DNA of 64,000 nucleotides from Rhodothermales bacterium (GTDB lineage Bacteria; Bacteroidota; Rhodothermia; Rhodothermales; Bin80): the NCBI GenBank assembly GCA_951812585.1, contig OX638318.1:2850380-2914379 (forward strand), read 5' to 3'. Shown here in pieces: positions 36,013 to 44,997 of this stretch. The translations under genes were made by a program, and so were the position numbers. The notes under the pieces were generated by a model, which was not told the origin of the DNA, made no database searches, and was given only the letters and a program-made list of their open reading frames with translations. How positions within the stretch are numbered: the stretch's first letter is position 1; each line of letters begins with the position of its first letter.

Positions 36013-37257
36013 CTATCGTCTCCTGCGATTACGCCGGGGACGATCCCGGCGTGTGTCCGTACGATCCAGCTTCTCAAGCTGCTCCTCAGTCAGGATATCC
36101 TTAAGCGCCGTTTGAAGCGCATCCCGTTGCATACGATTATGCTCCATGCGCGCATCCGGCGAAGCGTCTGGGTTGGCTTCCATCCAGGCCGCCATAGCCT
36201 GGCGATAGGTGGCTAGCGCTTCTTTGACCTTATCTTCTTGCTCTTCGGACAGATTCAGGAATGATGCCGGGCGGCGATTGCGCTCTTCGGCCCGCATCCT
36301 AAGCAGTTCCTGTTCAGCCGTAAGTGTAGATGCCATCGCTTCCGCCATTTTTTTGCGCTGCGCGAGGCCGAAGGCCCGCTTTTCTTCATCGCTGGCATTG
36401 GGATTCTCTTGCGTAAAGGCGCGGTGTTCTTCGGCGACTTGCCTGCGTACGGCTTCCATCTTCTCCTCCTGCTCAGGATTCAGGCGGACTTGCGGCCCAT
36501 CCTGCCTGTTGCCGCGACGATCAAATCTGCGCTCCATCCGGTAGGCACGGCCTGGGCGGCGCTGTAGGGCTCCCGCGCGCCGCCGAACCTGTGTGCGGCC
36601 CTGCATGCGCCCGCGCAATCGTCCAGCCTGCATACGCAAGCGTTCCTGTCCGGCTTCCATGCGCGTCCGCAACGCTTCGAACCTGGTGCGTTGTTCGGGC
36701 GTGAGCATGCTGCTGATTGCATCGTGGAGTGCGCTGGCTTGTGTGCTGTCCGCCTTCATCTGCTCGGCATGGATGGATCGCAGCTGGGCATGCTGCCCCT
36801 CGGTCAGGTCCAAGGCACTGGCCAGCATCCGCATCCGCAATCCCAAGGCAATCGTCTGCCAGTCGCGCATGGCACTTGCTGTGCGCGCACGCTCGCGAGC
36901 CTCGGCACCTCGCCATGCACCCCGTTGTGCGTTGCGGGCTGCGGTTCGTGCTCTTCTGCGGGCTTGACCTGGCGGTCCTTGCGCAGGCCTCTGGGCTAGT
37001 GCTTGACGCTGCTCAGGCGTAAGCAGTGCTCCAAAGGCGCGGCGCAATGCGGCAGCATCGCCAGATTCCTTGAAATCGGCCAGGAGCTTTTTAACCTGTG
37101 CGGCTTGCTCGTCCGTGAGGTCTGCTTGCTTGGCCATTGTTGCCACGCGCTCGGCTATGGCTTCTGCGGCGTTTTCGCGCGCTTCTCTTTCCTGCGCAGT
37201 CGCTGGCATCAACACGAAGATGGTCGCCAAGAGCGCAGTGATGATTCTGCGTTTCAT
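36013..37257 (-). CDS. Periplasmic Spy/CpxP-like LTxxQ repeat protein
   Basis: The 414-aa product has signal peptide MKRRIITALLATIFVLMPATAQ. The mature part is very rich in Arg, Ala, Glu and Gln, with repeated helical motifs of LTxEQ type: LTDEQAAQVKKLL, LTPEQRQALAQ, LTEGQHAQLRS, LTPEQRTRFEA, LNPEQEEKMEA, LTAEQELLRM, LSEEQEDKVKE, LTEEQLEKLD. These are the helical units of Spy/CpxP-type periplasmic proteins, which bind unfolded proteins. It starts the operon, 29 nt before the barrel gene, so a chaperone role for that protein is a reasonable inference. Confidence 0.75.
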   Translation of the reverse strand: MKRRIITALLATIFVLMPATAQEREARENAAEAIAERVATMAKQADLTDEQAAQVKKLLADFKESGDAAALRRAFGALLTPEQRQALAQRPAQGPPGQARRRARTAARNAQRGAWRGAEARERARTASAMRDWQTIALGLRMRMLASALDLTEGQHAQLRSIHAEQMKADSTQASALHDAISSMLTPEQRTRFEALRTRMEAGQERLRMQAGRLRGRMQGRTQVRRRAGALQRRPGRAYRMERRFDRRGNRQDGPQVRLNPEQEEKMEAVRRQVAEEHRAFTQENPNASDEEKRAFGLAQRKKMAEAMASTLTAEQELLRMRAEERNRRPASFLNLSEEQEDKVKEALATYRQAMAAWMEANPDASPDARMEHNRMQRDALQTALKDILTEEQLEKLDRTDTRRDRPRRNRRRR

Positions 37258-37540
37258 GGTATGGTACTAGTTTTTATGGTGTTGTCATTGCCCGGCCTTG
37301 CGCCGGATCTTGCAACTTTGATGCTTTTAGGGGGCTTTTCATTCCCTGTCGTTATTCCAGGATCCGTCGCCATTCATCGCCACCAGGCTGCGGCTTGGCC
37401 TGCCACTCTGTGGACCTTGGATTTAATGCAGTGCCGCGGAATGGGCCGTCGCAGCCGTCCTGATTGGCGGGACAATCACAACCGGAATCAGCATTTGCGC
37501 TCCCCAACCGGGAACCAATGCCTTTAAACGCCTAGAGTTT
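37258..37540. other. Intergenic region, no gene seen
   Basis: The region holds the upstream side of the minus-strand Spy-like operon and a small hairpin (CCGGC/GCCGG near 37299). No coding frame or RNA is recognised. Confidence 0.5.
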
Positions 37541-37810
37541 ATGGCGATTCAAAACCCTGATGACCGATGCGGAATAGGCCTGCCGGGTACCCCGTTATCT
37601 GGCTACGCTTGCGCCGTACTGCACAAGCCCGAGGTAATCGCTGCCATCGCAGAAGATCGTTCCAAGAATGAGGTCAGGCAGGTTTTCCAGCACATTCTGG
37701 ACAGGGGTGTTCTGGCATATGCCCGCCCCGGCAAAGGCAAACTAGTGGTGCCGGCACCGTCCATGCACAATTGGCTGGTAGACTGCTACCACGACAGGCC
37801 CAGTGCATAG
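37541..37810 (+). pseudogene. Unrecognised 89-aa frame, possibly a C-terminal remnant
   Basis: The frame has a protein-like composition (KPEVIAAIAEDRSKNEVRQV, LAYARPGKGKLVVPAPSMHN) without signal peptide or membrane segment. It looks like a helical C-terminal domain cut from a larger protein rather than a complete gene. No ribosome-binding motif is visible. It is isolated between two minus-strand operons, and 170 nt of empty DNA follow. Confidence 0.35.
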
Positions 37811-37981
37811 TGCCCATGGGGGAACGGGAGCAGCGGGACGACGATGGGCCAGGGTTATAGGCTACGCAGTACAACGCGTCACCTGTCCGTAGAGTGTGTT
37901 GTAGCGCAGGCGGCACGGCGTGTCATGTTGTCCAGGTCAGTACCCGCCCGAAGTATCGCCGTACTATGCAAAAGAGGTCCT

Positions 37982-38956
37982 TCAACCGCTATTAAGGTGC
38001 TCCCATGCCAAAGCGGCAGCACCATACACACCGGCATAATCAGCGAGCGTCGATACGACAATAGGGAGCGGTGCGCCTGCAGGATGCCGGTATGCGTGCC
38101 TGGTCACATGCGCGCGAACAGCAGGCAGAAAGTGCGGCGCGGCAGCCGCCGCGCCGCCGCCCACGATGATGATCTCAGGCGCATACATATGCGCCACGCT
38201 TACCATAAACCACCCTAGATTGGTGGTCCATCGGGCCAGCGCGTCCCGGCACAAGGCGTCGTCCTGTACAGCAGCCTGAATCACCGCCGCAAAGTCGATG
38301 CTGTGCGGATCGCGGTGATAGCGGTCGTTCAAGATAGAAGGGAGCCCGCGAGCCAGCCCGTCGCGCACGGCGATCGCCAGCGCCGTCGCAGAGCATAGAA
38401 TGTTCGGTGTGCCGGGACCGCTGGTGATGCAGTGCCGCTCGCTGGTCGATTGCTGTATGATATGGCTCGCCTGCGTCCCGAACTGCAGGTGCGGATCGCG
38501 CAGGATTTTTCCATCCAGCATCACGCCTGAGCCAACGCCTGTGCCCAGTGTAATCGAAACGGCCCATTGCTGGTCCTTTGCCTGCCCATAGCGTGCCTCC
38601 GCCAGTATGGAGAGGCGCCCATCATTGTCGGCGAGTACCGGCATGCCTAGCTGTTCGCGCAAGCGAGGGACTACGGGAAAACCCTCCAGACGCAGTTTGC
38701 CCGGCAGCAGCACAATACCCAGATCTGGATCCACAGCGCCCGGAAACCCCAACGCGACGCCTGCCGGCGCGCAGCCTTGTCTTTTGGTTATGCGTTGAAC
38801 GGCGTCCAGCACCTCAGCCATGAAAGCCTCCGGTTCCATGGCGAAGCCGGATGGCCGCGTGCGGGCCAAGACCAGCGTGCCGTCAGCAAGGACTGCACCG
38901 CTCTTCAGGCGCGTGCCGCCCACATCAAACCCGACGACGTAAGGGGAGGGAGCCAC
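37982..38956 (-). CDS. ROK-family sugar kinase
   Basis: The 324-aa protein has the ATP-binding start VVGFDVGGTRLKSGAVLADG, LGFPGAVDPDLGI, VLADNDGRLSILAEARYG (sugar-binding Asn-Asp) and ITLGTGVGSGVMLDG. Family members phosphorylate glucose, ManNAc or similar sugars. The zinc-binding cysteine cluster of classical ROK proteins is not recognisable (HCITSGPGTPNILC). The GTG start at 38956 directly follows the TAA of the upstream SIS gene, implying a bicistronic unit. The substrate is unknown, probably an amino sugar given the partner. Confidence 0.85.
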   Translation of the reverse strand: MAPSPYVVGFDVGGTRLKSGAVLADGTLVLARTRPSGFAMEPEAFMAEVLDAVQRITKRQGCAPAGVALGFPGAVDPDLGIVLLPGKLRLEGFPVVPRLREQLGMPVLADNDGRLSILAEARYGQAKDQQWAVSITLGTGVGSGVMLDGKILRDPHLQFGTQASHIIQQSTSERHCITSGPGTPNILCSATALAIAVRDGLARGLPSILNDRYHRDPHSIDFAAVIQAAVQDDALCRDALARWTTNLGWFMVSVAHMYAPEIIIVGGGAAAAAPHFLPAVRAHVTRHAYRHPAGAPLPIVVSTLADYAGVYGAAALAWEHLNSG

Positions 38957-39727
38957 TTAGATGAAAAGGTGGGCCAAGCTCTTGCGATAGGCTTCGTAGA
39001 AGCGTTCAAGCTGCTTTTCGGCGCTGGTGTTGCCAACGAATTGGTGGCTTGGCAGAATTTCGGGCTTGATGTCCCGAGCCAGAAGCCGCTCGGCCGTTTC
39101 TACGCGCAGCATATTGATCAGCATGGCACCCGTGATGGTGGAGATGGGGCCCGTGCGCCATTCCAGTCCCTTGATTTCCATGATGCAATCGCCAGGCGGA
39201 CACTGGTTGTCCAACACGATATCGGCTACATCCGCCAGCGTCTTGCCTGACCGGTGACCTGCCTTGGACCGGGTACTGTGAGCCCGGGATAAGATTGCCA
39301 CCACCGGCATGCCGCGCCGCTGTGCCCCCAGGGCCATCTCCACAATAAGCGGGCGAACGCCGCTGGTGGAGATCACGATGAAGGCATCGTTCGGCCCGAA
39401 TCGGATGTTCTTGAGCAGCTGCTCGGCATACCCTTCGTAGTTTTCCAGGTACAGCGGGCCGCGTAATCCGTTGGGACCAACGATGGCGAAATGATTGGAA
39501 AGTGCCTGCTCCACCAGTGCGTAAAACCCAACAAAGCCGCCTTGTCGCGGTGTCATCTCCTCGCAAAGAATGCGCGAATGCCCCGATCCAAACAGAAAGA
39601 CCAAGCCGCCCTGCGCAATACGATCAGCACACAGCGCCGCCGCCGCTTCTATGGCTTCCTGCTGTGTCTCCTTAAGGTGCGCGAGGCGCGCCATCACGCG
39701 GCCAAAATACTCCAGACCAATCGCCAT
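38957..39727 (-). CDS. SIS-domain sugar-phosphate isomerase-type protein
   Basis: The 256-aa protein has the SIS fold signature VFLFGSGHSRILCEEMTPRQGG and ISTSGVRPLIVEMALGAQRRG, with a late HSTRSKAGHRSGKTLADVADIV stretch. It resembles the UPF0309-type SIS proteins linked to amino-sugar catabolism. It abuts the ROK kinase gene on the same strand. The ATG at 39727 is preferred to the TTG one codon earlier. Confidence 0.85.
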   Translation of the reverse strand: MAIGLEYFGRVMARLAHLKETQQEAIEAAAALCADRIAQGGLVFLFGSGHSRILCEEMTPRQGGFVGFYALVEQALSNHFAIVGPNGLRGPLYLENYEGYAEQLLKNIRFGPNDAFIVISTSGVRPLIVEMALGAQRRGMPVVAILSRAHSTRSKAGHRSGKTLADVADIVLDNQCPPGDCIMEIKGLEWRTGPISTITGAMLINMLRVETAERLLARDIKPEILPSHQFVGNTSAEKQLERFYEAYRKSLAHLFI

Positions 39728-39785
39728 CAAATCCGAAGGTCCTTGTACTGGTATATCGCCCTTTGTACGTCTTGGCGATGCGCCG

Positions 39786-40748
39786 CTACGAATTCGCCCT
39801 GATCCGAAGCACCCATGTGTCCGCAGGTAGCACAGAAAGACGCTCCTTCAGCGCCAGCGCTCCTTCAATCGTGGGCTCCTGCCCCACCGCCGTACGAAAC
39901 AACGGCCCGTCGCGCATCACATCTACCGGAACGTCCTGGTTGCCTAACAGCGTCTTCATGCGCGCTACTTCGCGCGCTGCTCGATCCGAAGCTTCGAACG
40001 AGCCGACGATGAGCGTGTATCCGCCTGCCTCACGGTCAAGGCGCGGAAATGCCGTCACTGGCTGCTGCGGGTCCGGCTCAGACTCCGCGCCGCCATTCGG
40101 CAAGGTCGTCACCTGCGCTCCAGGAGGCATCACCGGTTCCTCTTCTGTGAGCGGCAATTCGGTGTCTGAAGCCGCTGCGGTGGCCAAGGATTCGTCGATG
40201 CCGGAAGTTACTACGGTGTCTGCTCGGTTGTATGCGCCTTGTGACAGGGGGCTTGTGGAGCCCAAGAGCCACGGGCCAAAAATCCACATGAAACCCGCGC
40301 CCAGCACAAAAGCGGTCGCCGTAGCAATGGGCCAGAAGATGGGCCGCCGCTTGCGCGGCGGCTTGACAGCCTTGCCGTGTGCAGACCGCGTGGAAACGGC
40401 TCCCTCCTTCGACGTTTCTTCTGCCTCTGCCTCCTCGCCTGTTACACCCTCAGTCTGCGCTGAATCGGTTTCAATCACCGGATCAGGCGCAGGCTCGTCC
40501 GCTGCCAAAACTTCCACGGTCTGCAGCGTATCCAGCCCCGCCCATGCCGCATCCAAAAGGGCAGCATCCGCTTCGAGCGTCAGCTGCCCGTCCCGCCGCA
40601 CGAAAACACCCAGGCCATGAACGGTGACGCGGCCTTCTCTTTCAACCCGGGCGCGCAAGGCGCGCGCGTAGGCGCTTAGTAGTCCTTCCGCCTCGTCTGC
40701 AGATACCGCAAGCTTCTGGGCGACCAACGTAACAACGGACTCAGTCAT
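39786..40748 (-). CDS. HU-CCDC81/SPOR-type envelope protein
   Basis: The 320-aa product has an N-terminal HU-like CCDC81 domain (SADEAEGLLSAYARALRARV, VTVHGLGVFVRRDGQLTLE), an acidic linker, and one membrane segment (about residues 138-158, FWPIATATAFVLGAGFMWIF). A C-terminal SPOR domain (YTLIVGSFEASDRAAREVAR) should bind denuded peptidoglycan at the division site. In Bacteroidota these domains usually sit in one polypeptide with two CCDC81 repeats; here the first repeat is the separate gene just upstream. Confidence 0.85.
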   Translation of the reverse strand: MTESVVTLVAQKLAVSADEAEGLLSAYARALRARVEREGRVTVHGLGVFVRRDGQLTLEADAALLDAAWAGLDTLQTVEVLAADEPAPDPVIETDSAQTEGVTGEEAEAEETSKEGAVSTRSAHGKAVKPPRKRRPIFWPIATATAFVLGAGFMWIFGPWLLGSTSPLSQGAYNRADTVVTSGIDESLATAAASDTELPLTEEEPVMPPGAQVTTLPNGGAESEPDPQQPVTAFPRLDREAGGYTLIVGSFEASDRAAREVARMKTLLGNQDVPVDVMRDGPLFRTAVGQEPTIEGALALKERLSVLPADTWVLRIRANS

Positions 40749-40965
40749 TGGCTACGGAGTCCTCCTGTGCCGCAGCAAACGCCAGAGTGCGCCGCGGCGG
40801 CACCATCACGACGCAGTCGTCGGACCCGCTTTCGAGCCGGCTGGGTTCATATGCAACGCTGAAAGTGCCAAGCCCAGGAACCACGGCCTCAAGATTGTGC
40901 TGCAGCAGGTGCTGCACTGCGTCCACAAGGGTCCGAACGATTTCCTCCTGGTGAATATCATCCAT
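40741..40965 (-). CDS. Small HU-CCDC81-type domain protein
   Basis: The 74-aa product has the HU-like pattern EEIVRTLVDAVQHLLQHN, VVPGLGTFSVAYEPSR, VMVPPRRTLAFAAA. It overlaps the SPOR protein gene by 8 nt in another frame, so the two are translationally coupled or represent a split two-domain gene. No membrane segment is present. It likely acts with its neighbour at the cell envelope. Confidence 0.7.
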   Translation of the reverse strand: MDDIHQEEIVRTLVDAVQHLLQHNLEAVVPGLGTFSVAYEPSRLESGSDDCVVMVPPRRTLAFAAAQEDSVAND

Positions 40966-41110
40966 GCTGGAAGTGATTTTTCACTGCGGCACGAAGATAA
41001 GCCTAGGCAATGAATTATATTGCGGAGCCGCCACACGTACTCCGCACGGCCGCGGATCATGTGCAGGCGGATTAGATTAGTCCAGCTTCTGCGCGCGCAG
41101 TGAAGCATCC

Positions 41111-42061
41111 GTGCTGCGTAACACTCACGCATGCCATAAGCCTGTGAGCTTAGTAGCAGTAGGCACCGTTGCCTTTGATGTCATAGAAACGCCCTACGAT
41201 TCGGCGCAGGATGTGCTGGGTGGCAGTGCCACATACGCAGCGCTAACTGCGCGCCTTTTGAGCAGGCAGGTGGGATTGATCGCGGTCGTCGGCCATGATT
41301 TTCCAGACGACTACGTCAGGTTGTTTGAGCGCAAAGGTGTGGACCTGGCGGGGCTGAAGATAGACCCAGCGAGGCTGACTTTTGCGTGGGGCGGACGCTA
41401 TGGCGAAGACCCCAACCAGCGCACAACGCTGTTTACGGACCTCAATGTGCTGACTACGTTCAATCCTGTAGTGCCGCCTGCTTTTCGAGAAAGCCGCATT
41501 GTACTGCTCGGCAACCTAGATCCGTATGTGCAGCTTCGCGTGCTGGACCAGATGGCGCACCCGGAATTCACGGTGTGTGACACCATGAACTATTGGATCG
41601 CCAACACGCCCGCGCTGCTCAATGATGTGCTACAGCGCATTGACTGCCTGGTCATCAACGATGAAGAGGCACGCCAACTCTCTGGTTGTCAGAACCTTGC
41701 TGATGCAGCCGAAGTGATTAAGAGCCGCGGACCGCGCATCTTGGTGATCAAGAAGGGCGAGCACGGCGCGATACTTTTTGATGAAACGCAGGTGTTCTTG
41801 TTGCCGGCGTTCCTGACGGCGAGCGTGCAGGATCCCACGGGTGCGGGCGACGCCTTTCTGGGCGGATTCTGCGGTCAGCTCGCGCGCGAATCCGCCATCA
41901 CCGCAGGGGCGCTTCGGCGGGCGATGCTGTACGGTACGGTGATGGCCTCCTTTGCGGTGGAGCGACTTGGACCTGACGGGGTGGTGCACCTGAGCCTGGA
42001 TGCTGTTGTCCAGCGGATGCGTGCGTTCAAGCGGGCTGTAGCCTGGCCGGACTTATGCTGA
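41111..42061 (+). CDS. PfkB-family carbohydrate kinase
   Basis: The 316-aa protein begins AVGTVAFDVIETPYD and LGGSATYAALTARLLS. It has the late PfkB signature DPTGAGDAFLGGFCG with the catalytic Asp. The family phosphorylates sugars or nucleosides. The N-terminal GG-xAxYAA signature and absence of a lid are nearest to adenosine/ribokinase-like members; the substrate is not assignable. The GTG start at 41111 is uncertain, and a GTG at 41141 is possible. The 3' end overlaps the next gene by 7 nt. Confidence 0.85.
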   Translation: MLRNTHACHKPVSLVAVGTVAFDVIETPYDSAQDVLGGSATYAALTARLLSRQVGLIAVVGHDFPDDYVRLFERKGVDLAGLKIDPARLTFAWGGRYGEDPNQRTTLFTDLNVLTTFNPVVPPAFRESRIVLLGNLDPYVQLRVLDQMAHPEFTVCDTMNYWIANTPALLNDVLQRIDCLVINDEEARQLSGCQNLADAAEVIKSRGPRILVIKKGEHGAILFDETQVFLLPAFLTASVQDPTGAGDAFLGGFCGQLARESAITAGALRRAMLYGTVMASFAVERLGPDGVVHLSLDAVVQRMRAFKRAVAWPDLC

Positions 42062-42984
42062 AGCGGAGGCTCCTGCTCCTGGTGGCCATCAGCCTGGTTG
42101 GATGTGCACCCGAATCCCGGATCGAAGTGGTTCTGGACAAGTCGGATCCTGAGCGCCTCCTGCAGTTCTACTTTGGGAGCTATGTGCAGGGCGGCGGCGA
42201 TCCGTTCGAGTCCAGGATCCTGACACGGCAGGGACGCCGATTCTATGCCGATCCCGCTGTGCTGGATGCACACCATCCGGGCCTGGGCGCGCTGCTCCGC
42301 CAGCGGGCACTCAAGAACGTCCTGTCATGGGACAGCCTCGGCTCGTTTCTGGCAGAGACCTATTACGAGGCGCGCGGATTGCCTCCGACGCTCCAGGCCT
42401 TCAAGGAGCGCTGGTCGTACACGGAATGGCTCGCTGTTGAGGTAGATGGCCCCATGACAAAGGCGCGGCGTCGGATCTACGTTGCAGAGCAGTCTTTGCG
42501 CGAAGCGCTGCAGGCTTATCGGCAGGCTGGGAACCGCGTGCGCTACGCCACAGGCACCGCCATCGTTGCGGACCACTACCAGGACAGCATGCTCATTGAG
42601 CACACCGCCATGGTGCGCCGCCGCGACGGCTTTTGGGACTTTGTCACGTATGCGGCGGATGGCAAGCTCGCTCCGGCCACTGCGGCATTGCCACGGGCGC
42701 TGGCAACGCCGTTGCAGTGCGTCGGCTGCCATTTTGGGTCGAAGCAGTTTGAGCCGGAGCGAAGCTTTCCCGATGCGGCCCCACGAGCACCCGAAGGCCT
42801 GCGTGCCTACTATGTGGACAGCACCGCACGCGATGCGGAAGTAACGCGGTATCTTGAGGAGCATGCGCGCCGCAGCGATACGGTGCTGGGGCTCTATGCA
42901 ACCCTTTACCTGTCGCGGCTGCGGGCCGGGCGCGATACTTTGTCCGCGTCCAACCTAGCTCTGCTGAACGAACTCGGCCTCTGA
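42055..42984 (+). CDS. Lipoprotein with a single c-type haem motif
   Basis: The 309-aa product has lipobox LVGC (MLKRRLLLLVAISLVGC). A helical body without recognised domain contains one CXXCH motif (Cys222, Cys225, His226 in CVGCHFGSK), the covalent haem c attachment signature. No obvious second haem ligand Met motif can be assigned by eye. It overlaps the kinase gene by 7 nt. A periplasm-facing mono-haem lipoprotein is the best reading; chance occurrence of CXXCH in a non-haem protein remains possible. Confidence 0.65.
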   Translation: MLKRRLLLLVAISLVGCAPESRIEVVLDKSDPERLLQFYFGSYVQGGGDPFESRILTRQGRRFYADPAVLDAHHPGLGALLRQRALKNVLSWDSLGSFLAETYYEARGLPPTLQAFKERWSYTEWLAVEVDGPMTKARRRIYVAEQSLREALQAYRQAGNRVRYATGTAIVADHYQDSMLIEHTAMVRRRDGFWDFVTYAADGKLAPATAALPRALATPLQCVGCHFGSKQFEPERSFPDAAPRAPEGLRAYYVDSTARDAEVTRYLEEHARRSDTVLGLYATLYLSRLRAGRDTLSASNLALLNELGL

Positions 42985-43059
42985 TTTGGCGCGCCCGTAC
43001 CACATGCTGCCCTTGACAGGGTCGGTGGCCCTCCCTGATGTTATCGGTCTCTGACTCCT

Positions 43060-43428
43060 ATGACGCAGCTGAGCACGGTGCTTTTGCGCAACGCCGTATT
43101 TTTTGCACATCACGGCGTGATGCAGGAGGAGCAGCGTACGGGTGGACGCTACGAGGTGGATGTTGCCATGGATTTGCATTTCGATCAGGCGGCGCGTACC
43201 GACGACTTGGGCCTCACGGTTGACTATGAGCGCGCCTACAGCCTCGTACAAACGCTGGTCACGGGCAATCGCTACTACCTGATCGAACGCCTTTCATACC
43301 TGATCGGACAACGCATCTTGGAGGTGTTTCCCGTCGTGGAGCGCGTGGAGGTCACCGTTCGCAAGCGCAACCCTCCGGTTGGAGGAACCTGCGATGCCGT
43401 CGAAGCGGTGTACCGCGCTACCAGGTGA
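43060..43428 (+). CDS. folB: Dihydroneopterin aldolase
   Basis: The 122-aa protein has the family pattern VLLRNAVFFAHHGVMQEEQ, YEVDVAMDLHF, LGLTVDYERAYSLV, NRYYLIERLSYLIGQRIL and VTVRKRNPPVGG. FolB cleaves dihydroneopterin in folate synthesis. The size is typical. Its 3' end overlaps the 3' end of maf by 11 nt on the opposite strand. Confidence 0.93.
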   Translation: MTQLSTVLLRNAVFFAHHGVMQEEQRTGGRYEVDVAMDLHFDQAARTDDLGLTVDYERAYSLVQTLVTGNRYYLIERLSYLIGQRILEVFPVVERVEVTVRKRNPPVGGTCDAVEAVYRATR

Positions 43429-44011
43429 CAAGGTCGGCGAATTGACTGGTCAGCATGAGATAGAGGCGTCGTAGCGGGAGACCAACCACAGTATAGTAGT
43501 CCCCCTTGATGTGCTGCACAAAGATGGCCCCCATGTCGTCCTGAATGCCATAGGCTCCTGCCTTGTCCATGGGAGATCCCGAAGCGACATAACGCTGAAT
43601 CTCCTTGTTGGAGAGGTGGCCGAAGGTGACTTCGGTGGATTCGGCAGCGCTGAAGCTGCGTCCGCTGGTCCCGTGAATAAGAGCGAGACCCGTGAACACG
43701 GTATGCGTCGATCCGCTCAGGCTGCGCAGGATAGTGGCGGCATGCTGAGGGGTTGCAGGCTTGCCGATCACGTGGCTCCTGTGAACGACTATCGTGTCCG
43801 CTCCCAGCACCAGCGCGTCAGGCCGGCGTACGCTGACCGCCTTGGCCTTGCGCAACGCGAGCGCCCGCACCTGGGCGGCGGGGGACATCTGACCCGAAAC
43901 CGCTTCGCTGACGCCGCTTGCCATGACGCTGAATGAAAAGCCAAGCTGGCGCAGCAGCATCCTGCGGCGATTTGACCCGGAGGCCAGAATGAAGGGCTTG
44001 GTTAACTTCAT
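43418..44011 (-). CDS. maf: Maf-family nucleotide pyrophosphatase
   Basis: The 197-aa protein begins FILASGSNRRRMLLRQLGF. It has LGADTIVVHRSHVIGKP, LSGSTHTVFTGLALI, and ends DKAGAYGIQDDMGAIFVQHIKGDYYTVVGLPL, the full Maf/YhdE pattern. The family hydrolyses non-canonical or modified nucleoside triphosphates such as dTTP/UTP. It converges on folB and diverges from parA. Confidence 0.93.
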   Translation of the reverse strand: MKLTKPFILASGSNRRRMLLRQLGFSFSVMASGVSEAVSGQMSPAAQVRALALRKAKAVSVRRPDALVLGADTIVVHRSHVIGKPATPQHAATILRSLSGSTHTVFTGLALIHGTSGRSFSAAESTEVTFGHLSNKEIQRYVASGSPMDKAGAYGIQDDMGAIFVQHIKGDYYTVVGLPLRRLYLMLTSQFADLVTW

Positions 44012-44046
44012 GTATGCAAGGTAAACGACACGCTTACTACAGGTAA

Positions 44047-44077
44047 TGCTTTAAGTGCCGCTGCGTAACTTAAAGCA
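44047..44077. promoter_or_regulatory. 10-bp perfect inverted repeat upstream of parA
   Basis: TGCTTTAAGT and ACTTAAAGCA are separated by 11 nt, ending 26 nt before the ParA start codon, in the maf/parA divergent spacer. The position fits an operator or partition-type site. It is not a match to the chromosomal parS consensus. Confidence 0.5.
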
Positions 44078-44103
44078 CAGAAAGCATTAATAAACTCCGC
44101 CCC

Positions 44104-44892
44104 ATGCATAATTTGAAGACGTCCGTGCTGACGATGTGCAATCACAAGGGCGGTACAGGCAAGACCACCTCCGTGCTGAACATCGGTGCAGGCATAGGCC
44201 TGTCGGGGTACAAAGTGCTGCTCGTCGATCTGGATCCCCAAGGGTTTTTGACGCGCATGGTGGGCATCGCCGAGCCGGATCCGGCCGCTTCTTCGGCGGC
44301 GTTCTTCAGCCCGTCGTTCACGAAACATGCAGTCAGTCCGACACCGTTCAATGGGTTTGACGTTATTCCGGCGTCCAGGGTTCTTACAAGTCAGATAAAG
44401 AAGCTGGTTCGGCCCATCGACAACCTGTGGGTCAAAGAGGCGGTCGAAGTCTACGACGAGTACGATCTGATCCTTTTGGATACGGCTGCGGCGGTGACGG
44501 TGTACAGCCTGGGGGCGCTGGTGGCCGCTTCGCTGGTAGTGATACCGGTGACCCCTGAGATGCAGCCTGTGCACGGCGCGGAGCGGGCCTATGAATCTGC
44601 ACGCATCGTGCGCAAGGCACTCAACCCTGACCTTATTGCGCCGTACTTTCTGCTGACCCAGACGGATGCCCGCAAGACGACCCATCACCGCTACAGGCGG
44701 TATCTGCGCAGTCGCTACCAGACCGTGCTGAAGATCGAGATCCGGACCAACGCCGCGCTGGCCAGGGCCTATGACGCGGGCAAGACGGTCTTCGAATGCA
44801 ACCCGCGATCCCGCGGTGCACAAGACTATGCCAATGCCGCAGATGAAATCATTCAGATTCTCGGCCTTGATCCTCCGACCGCATGGGTGTGA
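44104..44892 (+). CDS. ParA-family ATPase, orphan
   Basis: The 262-aa protein has the deviant Walker A KGGTGKTT (residues 15-22), switch region LLVDLDPQGFLTRMVG, Walker B LILLDTAAA and VIPVTPEMQPVHGAERAY. ParA/Soj-like ATPases position DNA or large protein complexes. No ParB gene or canonical parS accompanies it. A perfect inverted repeat lies just upstream. The spacer to the next gene is about 100 nt without obvious signals. Confidence 0.88.
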   Translation: MHNLKTSVLTMCNHKGGTGKTTSVLNIGAGIGLSGYKVLLVDLDPQGFLTRMVGIAEPDPAASSAAFFSPSFTKHAVSPTPFNGFDVIPASRVLTSQIKKLVRPIDNLWVKEAVEVYDEYDLILLDTAAAVTVYSLGALVAASLVVIPVTPEMQPVHGAERAYESARIVRKALNPDLIAPYFLLTQTDARKTTHHRYRRYLRSRYQTVLKIEIRTNAALARAYDAGKTVFECNPRSRGAQDYANAADEIIQILGLDPPTAWV

Positions 44893-44997
44893 TTCCAGTA
44901 CCGCGACTCGTCCGGGGCGGCTCTGGCTTGACCATTCGGCCGCCTGGGCCTTGCGCCAGCACCTGCACGGGTGGCCCTGGCGCTTGATCGCAAGGAT

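Noticed and set aside
44104..44892. ParA gene as sign of a plasmid or replication origin
   Set aside because: No parB, replication initiator or DnaA-box cluster is visible nearby, and the surroundings are core chromosomal genes.
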